DNA of 33,219 nucleotides from Clostridiales bacterium UBA6330 (GTDB lineage: Bacteria; Bacillota; Clostridia; Oscillospirales; CAG-272), in assembly GCA_002438075.1 (NCBI GenBank), contig DJSQ01000010.1, positions 1 to 33,219 of the forward strand. The letters are read 5' to 3'. This document shows, piece by piece, positions 23,230-31,934 of the stretch. Under the pieces are notes generated by a model. That model saw only the letters and a program-made list of their open reading frames with translations. It was not told the origin of the DNA and did no database searches. Each line of letters begins with the position of its first letter. Positions within the stretch are counted from its first letter, which is position 1. The translations under genes were made by a program, and so were the position numbers.

Positions 23230-25635
23230 CTGCTTTCTTTTCCCCTTCAGAGCAACACCCGCAAGGGAAACGACCGCGAGCAGGACCAAGCCCTCCGCGC
23301 CGATAACCGAGCCGCAACCACCCTTCTTCTCCTCGGAAGCAGTCTCGGTGGTCTGCGCGGGCTTGTTTTCGTCACCCGTATCTGCGGGCTTCTCCTCCGA
23401 GCCGCCGCCCGTGATGTTATAGGTTCTGCTGACCACCTTGGAGTCGGCTCTGCCGTCCATAACGGCAACCACCTTGAGGATGCAAGACTTGGTCAGCGTG
23501 ATGGGACCCGTGTAGAGCGTGCCGTTCTCGGCGGTCGGGGTGCTTCCGTCCAGCGTGTAGTACAGCTTCGCCCCCTCGGTTGCGCAGGTAATGGTAACGG
23601 TTTGGTTGCCCTCGTATTTACCGCCCGCGAGACTCGGGTTCGGCTGTGCAACCGTCAGCGTGACCTTGTAATCAAAGGTCATCACGGAGCTGTCCATGTA
23701 CCCGTCCTTCACGGCAATGACCTTGAGAACGGTGTCTTGAGAAATGGTGATTGCGCCGCTGTAAAGCGTTCCGTTGGTTGCGCTCGGGGCGCTTCCGTCA
23801 GTGGTGTAATACAGCTTTGCGCCCTCGGTTGCGGACTTCAGCTCAACCGAAATCTCCTCGGTGTACTTCTCCGAGGTCGAAACCGAAGTGTTCGGGTCGG
23901 CAACCTTGCTCTTTTTCGCGTTCTCCTCGCTCTCGTGGAAGCTGACCTCCAGAATGGAGACCGTTGTAGGCTCTGCGCCGTCATAGAAGAACTGGAGCGT
24001 AAAGTTGCTGTCGCCTACCCAGTCTTTCCATGTCTCGCTGTTTTCCCAAAGGTCGATTACAATGGTCTTGTAGCTTTCGGAAGCCTCCAGCGGAATCTTC
24101 TGCGAGCGGCTTGCATCTCTTGCCGCGTCATCTACGTAATGGTTGGGATGGTACTCCAGCTGTACGGAAACGGGGCACTTGTAGGTCAGGGTCATGTAGC
24201 GGTGGTAGCCGTTGGGCATTCCCTCGTTCTTGTCGACAAAGTAGAAGCTCTCAATGCGGATTGCATTTTCCGCCACGTCCTTGGAAACGGGACGGACCAC
24301 GCCGCCGAATTCATCATTATAGATGCCGCCGCCGAAAACCGCGCCGAAACGGTCGGTATGGTAAACACCCTGCGTCTCCGACAGCGTGCCGTCCGCGGAG
24401 CCGCCGACCAGTCCGCCGAAGGACCAGTAAATATCGCTCGAAACAATCCCGCCGAACTCCACGGTTGCAACCGCGCTGTTCGCCTCGCCCGCCTTGACAC
24501 CGATGGCTTTCACGGTCATTTTTCCCGTAATCGGAATCGGCGTGCTGTAAACGGGGCTTTCCGCGGTCGGGGTGCTTCCGTCGGTCGTATAGTGGATGAC
24601 CGCATCGGCTGTCGTGGTGGTAATGGTAACGGACTTGCCCGGGGTCACAACGCCACCCTTCAGGCTGAACTTGGGCGTTGCGTTCAGGTTGAGCTCATAG
24701 GAATAGGTGCAAACAGGGCTGTACTTGTCGGTTGCGGGGTCATAGGCAACGGTTTTGAGCGTAACCGACTTTTTAATCGCAAGGGCTTCGGAATAGCGGT
24801 TGGAGGTCTTGGTCGGGTTCCTGCCGTCCAGCGTGTAATAGATTTCCGCGCCGCTCGTTTCGGTGGTCAGCTCCACGGTCTGCGCCGTCTCGTAGAAGCC
24901 CGCCTTGACGGAAGCCGTTGCGGGCAGAACGCCGTTCGCGTGGAAGGCTTCCCAATACGCCGCTTCGTTTGCAACCGCCTCCTCGCTGTCAAAGAAGCCG
25001 ATGTAGTCAATCACGTAGTAGGCACCCTCGCCCTCCAGAGCGGGAAGTGCAAGTCCCCAGAAATCATTTCCCGCAGGCCAGCATTCAGCGGACGTTTTAT
25101 TTCCGTCGTTATCAACCAGATGGTCGCCGAGCTTGACCGAGTAGGTTTTCCAGACATCATTCTGAATATCCATCGTGATTTTCAGGTGCACCGGCTTGTT
25201 GTTGCCGTTGTTACAGGTATCCGCAGAGGTTACGGAACCGGTGTTTGTCGCGTTCTTCACCCGATAGTGGATGGAGAAGTAACTGTCGGTCGAGGCATTG
25301 TACGACCAATCTCTGAGATTCAGTCCCCACTTACCGGAATAAGGATCGGCATCCGCACCGTGAAGCTCCACTCCGTACCCCTCTTCGGTTGCGGGCTTGT
25401 ATCTCTCGAGCCCGCCTGCGGTAAACAGCTTGTAATCGGTCGTTCCGCTTGTATAGATCATTTTCGAGAATTCGTCATCGTTCGGATTCTCCCGAACATT
25501 GTCAAAGAACATCACGTAGCTTCCGAATTTGGCTTCTCTGCCCGCAAAATCATCATCGGCAAATGCGCAAAGAGACATCAGGGGAAGCACCAGACAAGCA
25601 ATCAGGCACAGGCACAGGATTCGTTTCGTTTTCAT
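23221..25635 (-). CDS. Exported surface protein with four CHB_HEX_C-type repeats and GGCGS C-terminal anchor
   Basis: 804 aa from the ATG at 25635 (GGAG about ten bases upstream). A Sec signal ends near LCAFADDD. Residues ~50-220 form a jelly-roll module ending VIDYIGFFDSEEA, also found twice in the 30047-31807 protein. Four chitobiase C-terminal-like repeats follow near residues 260, 343, 602 and 686 (IYYTLDGRNPT, IHYTTDGSTPT, LYYTTDGSAPS, LYYTLDGSTPT). A second jelly-roll-like region lies at ~380-580 between repeats 2 and 3. The protein ends with KKGGCGS (~770), a hydrophobic span and KGKRKQDN, matching the tail style of the 5381-8695 protein. No catalytic domain is recognised. It probably acts as a surface glycan-binding or scaffold protein (inference). 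Confidence 0.85.
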   Translation of the reverse strand: MKTKRILCLCLIACLVLPLMSLCAFADDDFAGREAKFGSYVMFFDNVRENPNDDEFSKMIYTSGTTDYKLFTAGGLERYKPATEEGYGVELHGADADPYSGKWGLNLRDWSYNASTDSYFSIHYRVKNATNTGSVTSADTCNNGNNKPVHLKITMDIQNDVWKTYSVKLGDHLVDNDGNKTSAECWPAGNDFWGLALPALEGEGAYYVIDYIGFFDSEEAVANEAAYWEAFHANGVLPATASVKAGFYETAQTVELTTETSGAEIYYTLDGRNPTKTSNRYSEALAIKKSVTLKTVAYDPATDKYSPVCTYSYELNLNATPKFSLKGGVVTPGKSVTITTTTADAVIHYTTDGSTPTAESPVYSTPIPITGKMTVKAIGVKAGEANSAVATVEFGGIVSSDIYWSFGGLVGGSADGTLSETQGVYHTDRFGAVFGGGIYNDEFGGVVRPVSKDVAENAIRIESFYFVDKNEGMPNGYHRYMTLTYKCPVSVQLEYHPNHYVDDAARDASRSQKIPLEASESYKTIVIDLWENSETWKDWVGDSNFTLQFFYDGAEPTTVSILEVSFHESEENAKKSKVADPNTSVSTSEKYTEEISVELKSATEGAKLYYTTDGSAPSATNGTLYSGAITISQDTVLKVIAVKDGYMDSSVMTFDYKVTLTVAQPNPSLAGGKYEGNQTVTITCATEGAKLYYTLDGSTPTAENGTLYTGPITLTKSCILKVVAVMDGRADSKVVSRTYNITGGGSEEKPADTGDENKPAQTTETASEEKKGGCGSVIGAEGLVLLAVVSLAGVALKGKRKQDN

Positions 25636-25709
25636 CGTTTCAATCTCCTTCAAAATTTTATTTTTCAACCGCCTGCCCGCTATGGACCGTGCGGCGGAAA
25701 TTCACCGTT

Positions 25710-27239
25710 TCAGGAAATCTCATTCCATTTCTTCATCAGGGTGTTCAGAGCCGACTGCAACGGCGCGGCGTTCGATTGCAGGGTAATCAGGTAGTCGCGT
25801 CCGTCACGGAGCGGCACATAGTAGCTGTGCCACAGGAGCAGACCGCTGCAAGCCTCGCTGTAAGCCAGCGCGAACGCCGAGCCCATGTTGTCATGAATGA
25901 TATCCACAACCGATGCCGCCTGCTTGTTGGAGCTGTAGCGGATTTTCAGCGCCTCCTCGTAGTAAACGTGGATTAAGTCCTTGTTGGAGAGCGCCGACAG
26001 GATATCCAGCATTTGCAGGATTTCGCCAACATTCTCCGCGCCCTTCGGGATTCCGCCGAGCTCGGTGGTGTCATGCGAGGCGGTGATGTAGGAATCCTCG
26101 GTGTCGCACTTCGGATACGGGAGCGCACTGTAGCGCAGAGCCGTTTTTCCGAGCGTCTCCATAGAGGCAAAGCGACCGTAGGTAAACAGCCCGTGCCCGT
26201 TCACAAAGAGGGTTTGAATGTTGGAAAGCGTTGCTTCCACGCCGAATGCGGGGTTCAGACCCCAGTCCACGCCGTTGCCGCCGATGCAGGTATCGCAGGT
26301 CTCGGAATTCAGGAGCGCCTTCAGCTTTTCAAACAAGCGGACATTGTGGTCATCGGTCATCTTGGAGGTCAACTCGCCGTCCGAAACCTCGGCAAAGGTC
26401 GCGCCGCCCGCAACAATCATCGGAATCAGCGGCTCCCACACCGTGTGGAGCAGCAGTCCGTAGCGGGTGGTGAGCACCGTGTCCCCCGCGAGATAGACCG
26501 CCTCGGAGCGGGTCATCAGCTCGTCATAGGTCCACTTGCCGTCAATCACGTCGTTCAGGAACTGCTCGCTTCCGCCCGCATCGGGGAAGCAATCGTCCAG
26601 CATATCCAGATTGACGAACATGACGTTGGAGGAGCGGAGCACATCGATGAAGTAATCACCCGCCAGCAGGTACATCGTGCTCCCCTCGTCCAGCGAGAGG
26701 CTGTTCATGTAGTCGTTGTACCAGTAGTTCTCAAAATACTGCAATTCGGCACGGCCCGCAACGTTTTCAAAGCCACCCTCCAGCGAGAAGTTTGCCATCG
26801 GGAACAGCTTGTCAATAAACAGGTCGTAGCTCACCCCCGAGTTGACCAACACCCGCAGGCTCTCCACAACGGAGCTGTATTCCGCGCTGTAGGGGGTGTA
26901 CTCGATGTCCATGTTCAGGTTTTCCGCCATCCATGCGTCGCGCTCGAACACCTCCTTTTCCAGCTCGTTGCATTTTGAATCCAGCTCTTCAACCGGAATG
27001 ATGTACTTGCTCGACGATTCAAAGCCCGCGTCCTTGGTGTTGATATGGACCTGAAATACTCTGCCGCCGAAGTCCACGTCCGCATAGGGGTTTTCATCGG
27101 TGCCGTTCCCGCTGTCGTCTCCAATCAGCTTTCCCGTCCCTTCCGACGGCTTTTCCTCCTTCTTTTTACAGCCCGCAAGCACGGATGCAACTGCCAACAG
27201 TGCCAGAAGAAGTGCGAGGACCCTCGTTTTTGTTTTCAT
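25710..27239 (-). CDS. ABC-type extracellular solute-binding lipoprotein
   Basis: 509 aa. The signal peptide has lipobox LAGC (lipid on C24), then a Lys/Glu/Ser-rich linker. The body fits a sugar-type solute-binding protein: FGGRVFQVHINTKDAGFESS, YDLFIDKLFPMANFSLEG, GKWTYDELMTRSEAVYLAGD, LFVNGHGLFTYGRFASMETLG, and LPYPKCDTEDSYITASHDTT at the hinge. It should deliver oligosaccharide to an importer, but no permease lies nearby. The start has GGAG with good spacing. It lies between the beta-helix lipoprotein and the CHB_HEX protein and has a distant sister at 10489-11955. Confidence 0.85.
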   Translation of the reverse strand: MKTKTRVLALLLALLAVASVLAGCKKKEEKPSEGTGKLIGDDSGNGTDENPYADVDFGGRVFQVHINTKDAGFESSSKYIIPVEELDSKCNELEKEVFERDAWMAENLNMDIEYTPYSAEYSSVVESLRVLVNSGVSYDLFIDKLFPMANFSLEGGFENVAGRAELQYFENYWYNDYMNSLSLDEGSTMYLLAGDYFIDVLRSSNVMFVNLDMLDDCFPDAGGSEQFLNDVIDGKWTYDELMTRSEAVYLAGDTVLTTRYGLLLHTVWEPLIPMIVAGGATFAEVSDGELTSKMTDDHNVRLFEKLKALLNSETCDTCIGGNGVDWGLNPAFGVEATLSNIQTLFVNGHGLFTYGRFASMETLGKTALRYSALPYPKCDTEDSYITASHDTTELGGIPKGAENVGEILQMLDILSALSNKDLIHVYYEEALKIRYSSNKQAASVVDIIHDNMGSAFALAYSEACSGLLLWHSYYVPLRDGRDYLITLQSNAAPLQSALNTLMKKWNEIS

Positions 27240-27263
27240 GCTTTGTCTCCTTTCGGTTTGGGG

Positions 27264-29831
27264 TTACCTTTTGGTATAGGTGTAATAGTACGTGTTCTCC
27301 CCGAGGATGTTCTTCTTCCCGAGCATTGCAAGCGTTTCGCTGTCGTACAGATACTCGGCATAATCCCACAGCTGCAAATTGTTGAAATCCCGCTCCAGAT
27401 GTCCGAAGATGCTTCCGTACTCGTGGACAAAGATGTTGCCCTCCAGATTGTACCGCTCGGTTCCCCAGCCAAAGCCGTCCACAAGCGCGCAGGCATTGCC
27501 CCATGTGGTGTTGTCGTGCATCCGCACATTTTCATACAGCGGCTTGACCCCGTTGAAGGAATCGGCAAACACCTGCCCGCCGTTGCTGCCCGGACCGATT
27601 GCTCTTGCTCTGCCGAAGCCGCAGCCCGTCCGACGCATCAGGTTGCCCGAAATGTCCCAATCCTTGCACTTGAAGTTATCGTTGTTCGCCTGCTGTTCGT
27701 TGATGTTCATCCAGAATTCAATGTTGGCGGCGTTGTTTTCGTAGCAGTTGCCCGTAACCTCCACGTTCTCTATCACAACCCGCGTCAGTCCCGCCCAGCT
27801 GGACTGCTGGCTGGAGGTTGCACCGTCGAAAATCTGGTGCAGGTAGCTGTTCAGAATGCGGAAATTGTTGCAGTTGCCCCAGTTCTGAATGCCCTCGCCA
27901 AAGCGGGTGGGCTCGTCTCTGCCGCCCCACGTATAGCCCTGTACGCTTCCGCCGCACCAGCCGATTTCGCAGCTGCGGACCGTGAAGTCGACCGCCTGAT
28001 TGACGGAAATTCCGTGACAGCCCCAGTACTTGAACGCGAGGTTATCCAGCGTCACGTTTTTGGAAACGCTTTCGGTGCCGCCGTAGAAGCCGTAGCCCTC
28101 CACCACCAGCTTGATTTGGCTGAACACCTCGGCAGGGTTGCCGCCGTCACAGTAGAGGTACAGGCGGCTCTCGGTCGGGTTGTGGTAATACTCCAGATTC
28201 TGGGCAAGGTCCTTTTGGTCCGTAAACGGGCGGGCGTGATGCGTCAGCGTCCCAAAGCCCGTGGGGACCATGCCGAGCTCAATGCTGGTGTTGAACGCGT
28301 TCTTTTTCGTGATCTTCACAGCCCAGCCCTCATCGTTGTTGAGGATGATGTTCCCGATGTCGTTGCCGTCCGCCCCGTCAACCGAGGTAATGTAGGAGCC
28401 CGGGATATCCAGCCTCGGGTATTTATCGGAAATATCAATGCCATCGTAGTTCTTCCCGGGAGGGTTCGGCGTTTCATAGGGACCGCTATAGACCCAGAGG
28501 TTTTCGCCGACCTTCGTCCAGTCCGAGGTCTTTGACGCATCGATGTAGTTGGCAAACAGCGGCTTTGCGCCCTCCCCGTAGGCGGAGAAGGTTACGTTGG
28601 CTTTGGAGAGGAACCGCCCCTCCATATTCCAGACGTCGCCGCGCTTGAAGAGAATCACGCTCCCTGCGGGAACACTCGTGCTGTTGACCTTCGCCAGCGT
28701 TTTCCACGGCTTTGCTTCGGAGAGCCCGTCGTTTGCGTCGTTTCCTTCGCTTGAAGAAACGTAGTAAATTTTTCCGTTCCCCGTTACGCTGTACTCACTC
28801 TTTGCGTTCAGAATCGCGTCTCTTGCGGACTCGAAATTGCGGTCCAGCATTTCGATGAATTCGCTGTCCGCGAATTGCATATTGTCAATAATCGGCATCA
28901 CTTTGTTTTCCTTTACCGTTTCCAGATTGATTGCTTTTTCGGCTCTGCCCGAGAGCTCCTTTTCAAAAAAGGTCTCTACCAGACGCTCCGTTTGGTTGAA
29001 AATGCCGCCCAGCCCGTTTCCGACAAAGCACAAAGCCCCGTCACGGTATTCGTACAGCATATTCAGGTCCTCGGTCTCGTCAAAGCCGACATAGATATAG
29101 CTTCCGCCCGTCGGCTTCGCATCGGTCCTTGTGACCGTCATTTTCACGCCGCACAGCCTGCCAAAGCCCGCCGCAACTGCTCCTGCCGCGGCTTCATAGC
29201 CCTTGCGGGCGGCGATTGTGTACTTCCCAATCTCCACAGAGCCGAGGGAGACCGAGGTGTGCGGATAGGTGTAGGTTGCCCCGAAGGTCTCGCCCGCAGC
29301 AACGACAAGCCCCTTGTTCTCGGTGTCCTGATACAGCTCGACAAAGCGGTTGACCGCATTCTCCAACGCCTCGTCCGAGCCGCCGTAAATGCGGAGCTTT
29401 TTGCCGTCAAACGTCCAGCCGTAGTCGTAATAGGTCAGGTTCTCGGCAGAAACGTTTCCCGCGCGGTTGGTGTCCCCGATCAGAATCTCAAATTCCTGCT
29501 CCGTGCCCACCTGATCCGACTTCATCTCCATCCGTTGACCGAAATAGTCCTTGACAAGGTTGTATAACAGGGTGGCGGCGCTGTTCAGATTCCCGCCGTC
29601 GGCATTGTTCTCGCCGAACACAATGCGGAAGCGGTTTCCCGACACAATGTAGCGGTCCCCGCTCCCCGCAGTGCGGGCTTCCGTGTAGAAGCCCGCGGGT
29701 TCGTCACCGCTCTGCCGTTTCTCCGTGCCGCTCGTTTCCTTCCCGTCCCCCGTGCCGCGTCCGCAGGAAGCCGACAGCAGCACGAGAATGCCGACAAGGG
29801 ACAGGCATACAGCCTGAATAATCTTTTTCAT
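27264..29831 (-). CDS. Lipoprotein with GH67-N-like region and right-handed parallel beta-helix domain
   Basis: 855 aa from the ATG at 29831 (AAAGGG seven bases upstream). A lipoprotein-like signal ends LSASC. Residues ~45-180 resemble the alpha-glucuronidase/hexosaminidase N-terminal domain, with FRIVFGENNADGGN, EILIGDTNRAG and LRIYGGSDEALENAVNRFVELY. A second related segment has YIYVGFDETEDLN. From ~370 a beta-helix begins with YYVSSSEGNDANDGLSEAKP, then VILFKRGDVW, ISVNQAVDFTVRSCEIGWCGG and VVIENVEVTGNCYENNAANI, typical of polysaccharide lyase/hydrolase-like parallel beta-helices. The mature protein is surface anchored. Catalytic residues cannot be assigned, so lyase, hydrolase or plain binding all remain possible. 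Confidence 0.83.
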   Translation of the reverse strand: MKKIIQAVCLSLVGILVLLSASCGRGTGDGKETSGTEKRQSGDEPAGFYTEARTAGSGDRYIVSGNRFRIVFGENNADGGNLNSAATLLYNLVKDYFGQRMEMKSDQVGTEQEFEILIGDTNRAGNVSAENLTYYDYGWTFDGKKLRIYGGSDEALENAVNRFVELYQDTENKGLVVAAGETFGATYTYPHTSVSLGSVEIGKYTIAARKGYEAAAGAVAAGFGRLCGVKMTVTRTDAKPTGGSYIYVGFDETEDLNMLYEYRDGALCFVGNGLGGIFNQTERLVETFFEKELSGRAEKAINLETVKENKVMPIIDNMQFADSEFIEMLDRNFESARDAILNAKSEYSVTGNGKIYYVSSSEGNDANDGLSEAKPWKTLAKVNSTSVPAGSVILFKRGDVWNMEGRFLSKANVTFSAYGEGAKPLFANYIDASKTSDWTKVGENLWVYSGPYETPNPPGKNYDGIDISDKYPRLDIPGSYITSVDGADGNDIGNIILNNDEGWAVKITKKNAFNTSIELGMVPTGFGTLTHHARPFTDQKDLAQNLEYYHNPTESRLYLYCDGGNPAEVFSQIKLVVEGYGFYGGTESVSKNVTLDNLAFKYWGCHGISVNQAVDFTVRSCEIGWCGGSVQGYTWGGRDEPTRFGEGIQNWGNCNNFRILNSYLHQIFDGATSSQQSSWAGLTRVVIENVEVTGNCYENNAANIEFWMNINEQQANNDNFKCKDWDISGNLMRRTGCGFGRARAIGPGSNGGQVFADSFNGVKPLYENVRMHDNTTWGNACALVDGFGWGTERYNLEGNIFVHEYGSIFGHLERDFNNLQLWDYAEYLYDSETLAMLGKKNILGENTYYYTYTKR

Positions 29832-29866
29832 GGATAGCCCTTTCTGCTTTTTGGATACCGTCCCGC

Positions 29867-30013
29867 TCAAAGGGTCGGGAACAGGTTTGCAAACGAATCT
29901 CCGTCCTCAACGATGTGCTCGGCGTTGTTGGCGGAAGCCAGCGATATGGTCAGCACATCCGCGTCCTCGGTCAGCATCAGCCGAAAATCTGCCTTTTCAT
30001 ATGGTTTTCTCAT
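29867..30013 (-). CDS. 48-aa peptide, family M-[KR]-[KR]-x-Y-E (unknown function)
   Basis: A short gene that begins MRKPYEKADFRLMLTEDADV and ends GDSFANLFPTL, with GAGGG about seven bases before the ATG. It has no signal peptide, cysteine or membrane span; it has an acidic C-terminal half and a DVLTIS core. It sits 33 bp after the stop of the exported protein at 30047-31807 and 35 bp before the beta-helix lipoprotein start. The 44-aa gene at 8846-8980 shares its start, size, charge pattern and position after a protein with the same C-terminal domain. It is unlikely to be noise for that reason, but the function is unknown. Confidence 0.7.
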   Translation of the reverse strand: MRKPYEKADFRLMLTEDADVLTISLASANNAEHIVEDGDSFANLFPTL

Positions 30014-30046
30014 AGCAATTCCCTCATTTCCGAAAATTTGTCAGAA

Positions 30047-31807
30047 TCAGTGATAGGTAGCCGTTTGGGTGTTGCAGTCATACACCACCGTGTAGGTCGG
30101 ACCGCAGATTTCCGCGCCCTTGATTTTTGCGTAAGCGCAGACCTTGAACGTGATTTTTCCATCCGTGAAGGCGGAAGCGGGAATGTCGTTGATGCAATAG
30201 GTGAAGTACGCGCTGTTCTCGTCCTGTCCCGTCACGTAGTCGGTCGGAAGGTCCACAAGCGCATCGCCCGCCTTAATCTGACGGTAAACGTAATGCTGAA
30301 TCTTACCCGTTACAATCGAATCCGTCACCTTATCGCCGAGGCAGATTTTGAAGCCGAACTCCTCGTAAGCCTCGGACGTATAGTCATCAATCACGCCGAC
30401 AAACCGAATGCCGTTTCCGCTGTTCTTCTTCACCTGTACACCGTTCAAGCGGACCGCATCACCGTCAAACACGCGGGCGCGCTTGGTGTTCGCGTCTGCT
30501 ACTGCTTCGTTGTTGAAGAAGCCGACATAATCAATGACGTATTTCATTGAGGTGTCCGCAGACGGGAAGTCGATTGAGGTAATACCTCCATCCTGAATCG
30601 GCCACATTCCGGAGGGATGCGCCGTAGTATCCACGTAAATTCTGGTCACAGACCAACCGTCCTTGTCCTTCGTGGTCACGATTTCTTTGATTGTCACATT
30701 GATGTCGCCGTCGTTCTTATAACCGATTTTAACCACGTCCTTTGTAAATGCGGGCGGGTCGACAGGAGATCCGTTCAGGTCTGTTGTTTTATATCTTAGC
30801 TCAACGATTTGGGCACACACATATTGGAGATTTGTATGGCTGATGCAAATCGGCGACCAAAGTCCCTCCGTTGTCTTGGTAACCATCACGAGATTACCGT
30901 CCGCATCATTGTAAAAATCTCTTCCGTCTTTGGGGGCAAACTGGTTAATGCCGCAATCGGTAGCCCATGTCTGCGAACCATCCGCAAGGTGAATTCCAGT
31001 AAAACGAATCACCTGTCCGTCATCGCCACCTGCCTGATTTTTAGAAACAAAGGTTTCATTCTCCGCAATGCGAATGCTGTTTCTACGATTCATTTCAACC
31101 TGTGCTTCATCAACCGTTGTGAACAGCCCGATGTAATCCAACTCAATCGTTGCACCCTTAGAAACACCGTTGAAAGAAAGAGAATTCGTATTGATTACAT
31201 CCATATATTCTCCGAACCAGTACCCGAAGGTCTGACTTGCCCCTGCGGTGGGAGTTAATTCATAAATGGTTTCCACCCATTCTTCGCTCGCCCGAATCTC
31301 GCATGTGCCCTTTGCGCTGTCAGTCCACTGACCAACTCCAACGAAATTAATCGTTTCATCTGCGTTCTGATTGAGAACTCTGTAGCGGATTGCAATTGCA
31401 TTGATGCCCCAAAAGCCAAGACCACTCGGATTCGGATACGCAAAGTTGGAAACAAACGAAAGACCTATGCCAACGTGGTTGTTGATATTTTTCACTATCA
31501 ATGTTTCCTCACCGGAAACTTCAGCCCACGAGCTGTCGCCGTAAACGGCAAAGACAATCCCGTCCTCGTTTCGGAAATAACTAAACTGGTCGTTGTAGTT
31601 ACCCGATTTTGAAGCAGCCTCATATTTCTGCTTTATCTCATTCTTGTCTACCGCCTGAATTCCGCCAAACGAATATACCACGCCGTTTCCGCTTGGAATA
31701 ATCTCCCCGCCGACAGCGGCATCATCGGCGGTTGTCGGGACAAACAGCCCGAGCATCAGGGTCAAAACCATACATACCGTCAACAAAAAACCGATTCTTC
31801 TTTTCAT
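30047..31807 (-). CDS. Exported modular protein with two DYIGFF jelly-roll modules and C-terminal RFxxxID-EAYEE domain
   Basis: 586 aa from the ATG at 31807, chosen for its GGAGG site and the signal peptide that follows (MKRRIGFLLTVCMVLTLMLG); a longer open frame upstream lacks these. Two jelly-roll-like modules end TIELDYIGLFTTVDEAQ (~222) and YVIDYVGFFNNEA (~423), the same closing motif as in the 23221-25635 protein. The last ~130 residues have GIRFVGVIDDYTSEAYEEFGFKI and KITFKVCAYAKI, homologous to the end of the 9008-10390 protein. No membrane anchor follows, so it is probably secreted. The 5' two thirds of the gene are AT-rich (about 37-45% GC in lines checked) while the 3' part is near 58%, suggesting a mosaic origin. 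Function unknown; carbohydrate binding is inferred from fold style. Confidence 0.8.
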   Translation of the reverse strand: MKRRIGFLLTVCMVLTLMLGLFVPTTADDAAVGGEIIPSGNGVVYSFGGIQAVDKNEIKQKYEAASKSGNYNDQFSYFRNEDGIVFAVYGDSSWAEVSGEETLIVKNINNHVGIGLSFVSNFAYPNPSGLGFWGINAIAIRYRVLNQNADETINFVGVGQWTDSAKGTCEIRASEEWVETIYELTPTAGASQTFGYWFGEYMDVINTNSLSFNGVSKGATIELDYIGLFTTVDEAQVEMNRRNSIRIAENETFVSKNQAGGDDGQVIRFTGIHLADGSQTWATDCGINQFAPKDGRDFYNDADGNLVMVTKTTEGLWSPICISHTNLQYVCAQIVELRYKTTDLNGSPVDPPAFTKDVVKIGYKNDGDINVTIKEIVTTKDKDGWSVTRIYVDTTAHPSGMWPIQDGGITSIDFPSADTSMKYVIDYVGFFNNEAVADANTKRARVFDGDAVRLNGVQVKKNSGNGIRFVGVIDDYTSEAYEEFGFKICLGDKVTDSIVTGKIQHYVYRQIKAGDALVDLPTDYVTGQDENSAYFTYCINDIPASAFTDGKITFKVCAYAKIKGAEICGPTYTVVYDCNTQTATYH

Positions 31808-31861
31808 AGCGTTTTCCTCCATTATCCTGTCAAATAATTTGATTTCGGTAACCGTGGCGCT

Positions 31862-31889
31862 GTAAACTGTAAACTGCAAACTGAAAACT
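31862..31889. repeat. Four tandem heptamers (GNAAACT-type)
   Basis: Units GTAAACT, GTAAACT, GCAAACT and GAAAACT run head to tail in the gap between the GH99-like gene and the 30047-31807 gene. They resemble the heptamers at 23195-23229 in period, though not exactly in sequence. Confidence 0.6.
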
Positions 31890-31934
31890 ATAATTCTGTT
31901 TCCGCAATCCCCTCCTTTTGGGTCGCTTTCGGGG

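Noticed and set aside
25636..25709. Terminator after the solute-binding lipoprotein gene
   Set aside because: Only a 5-bp stem (CCGCC/GGCGG) with a long loop is visible on the minus strand and no U-tract follows.
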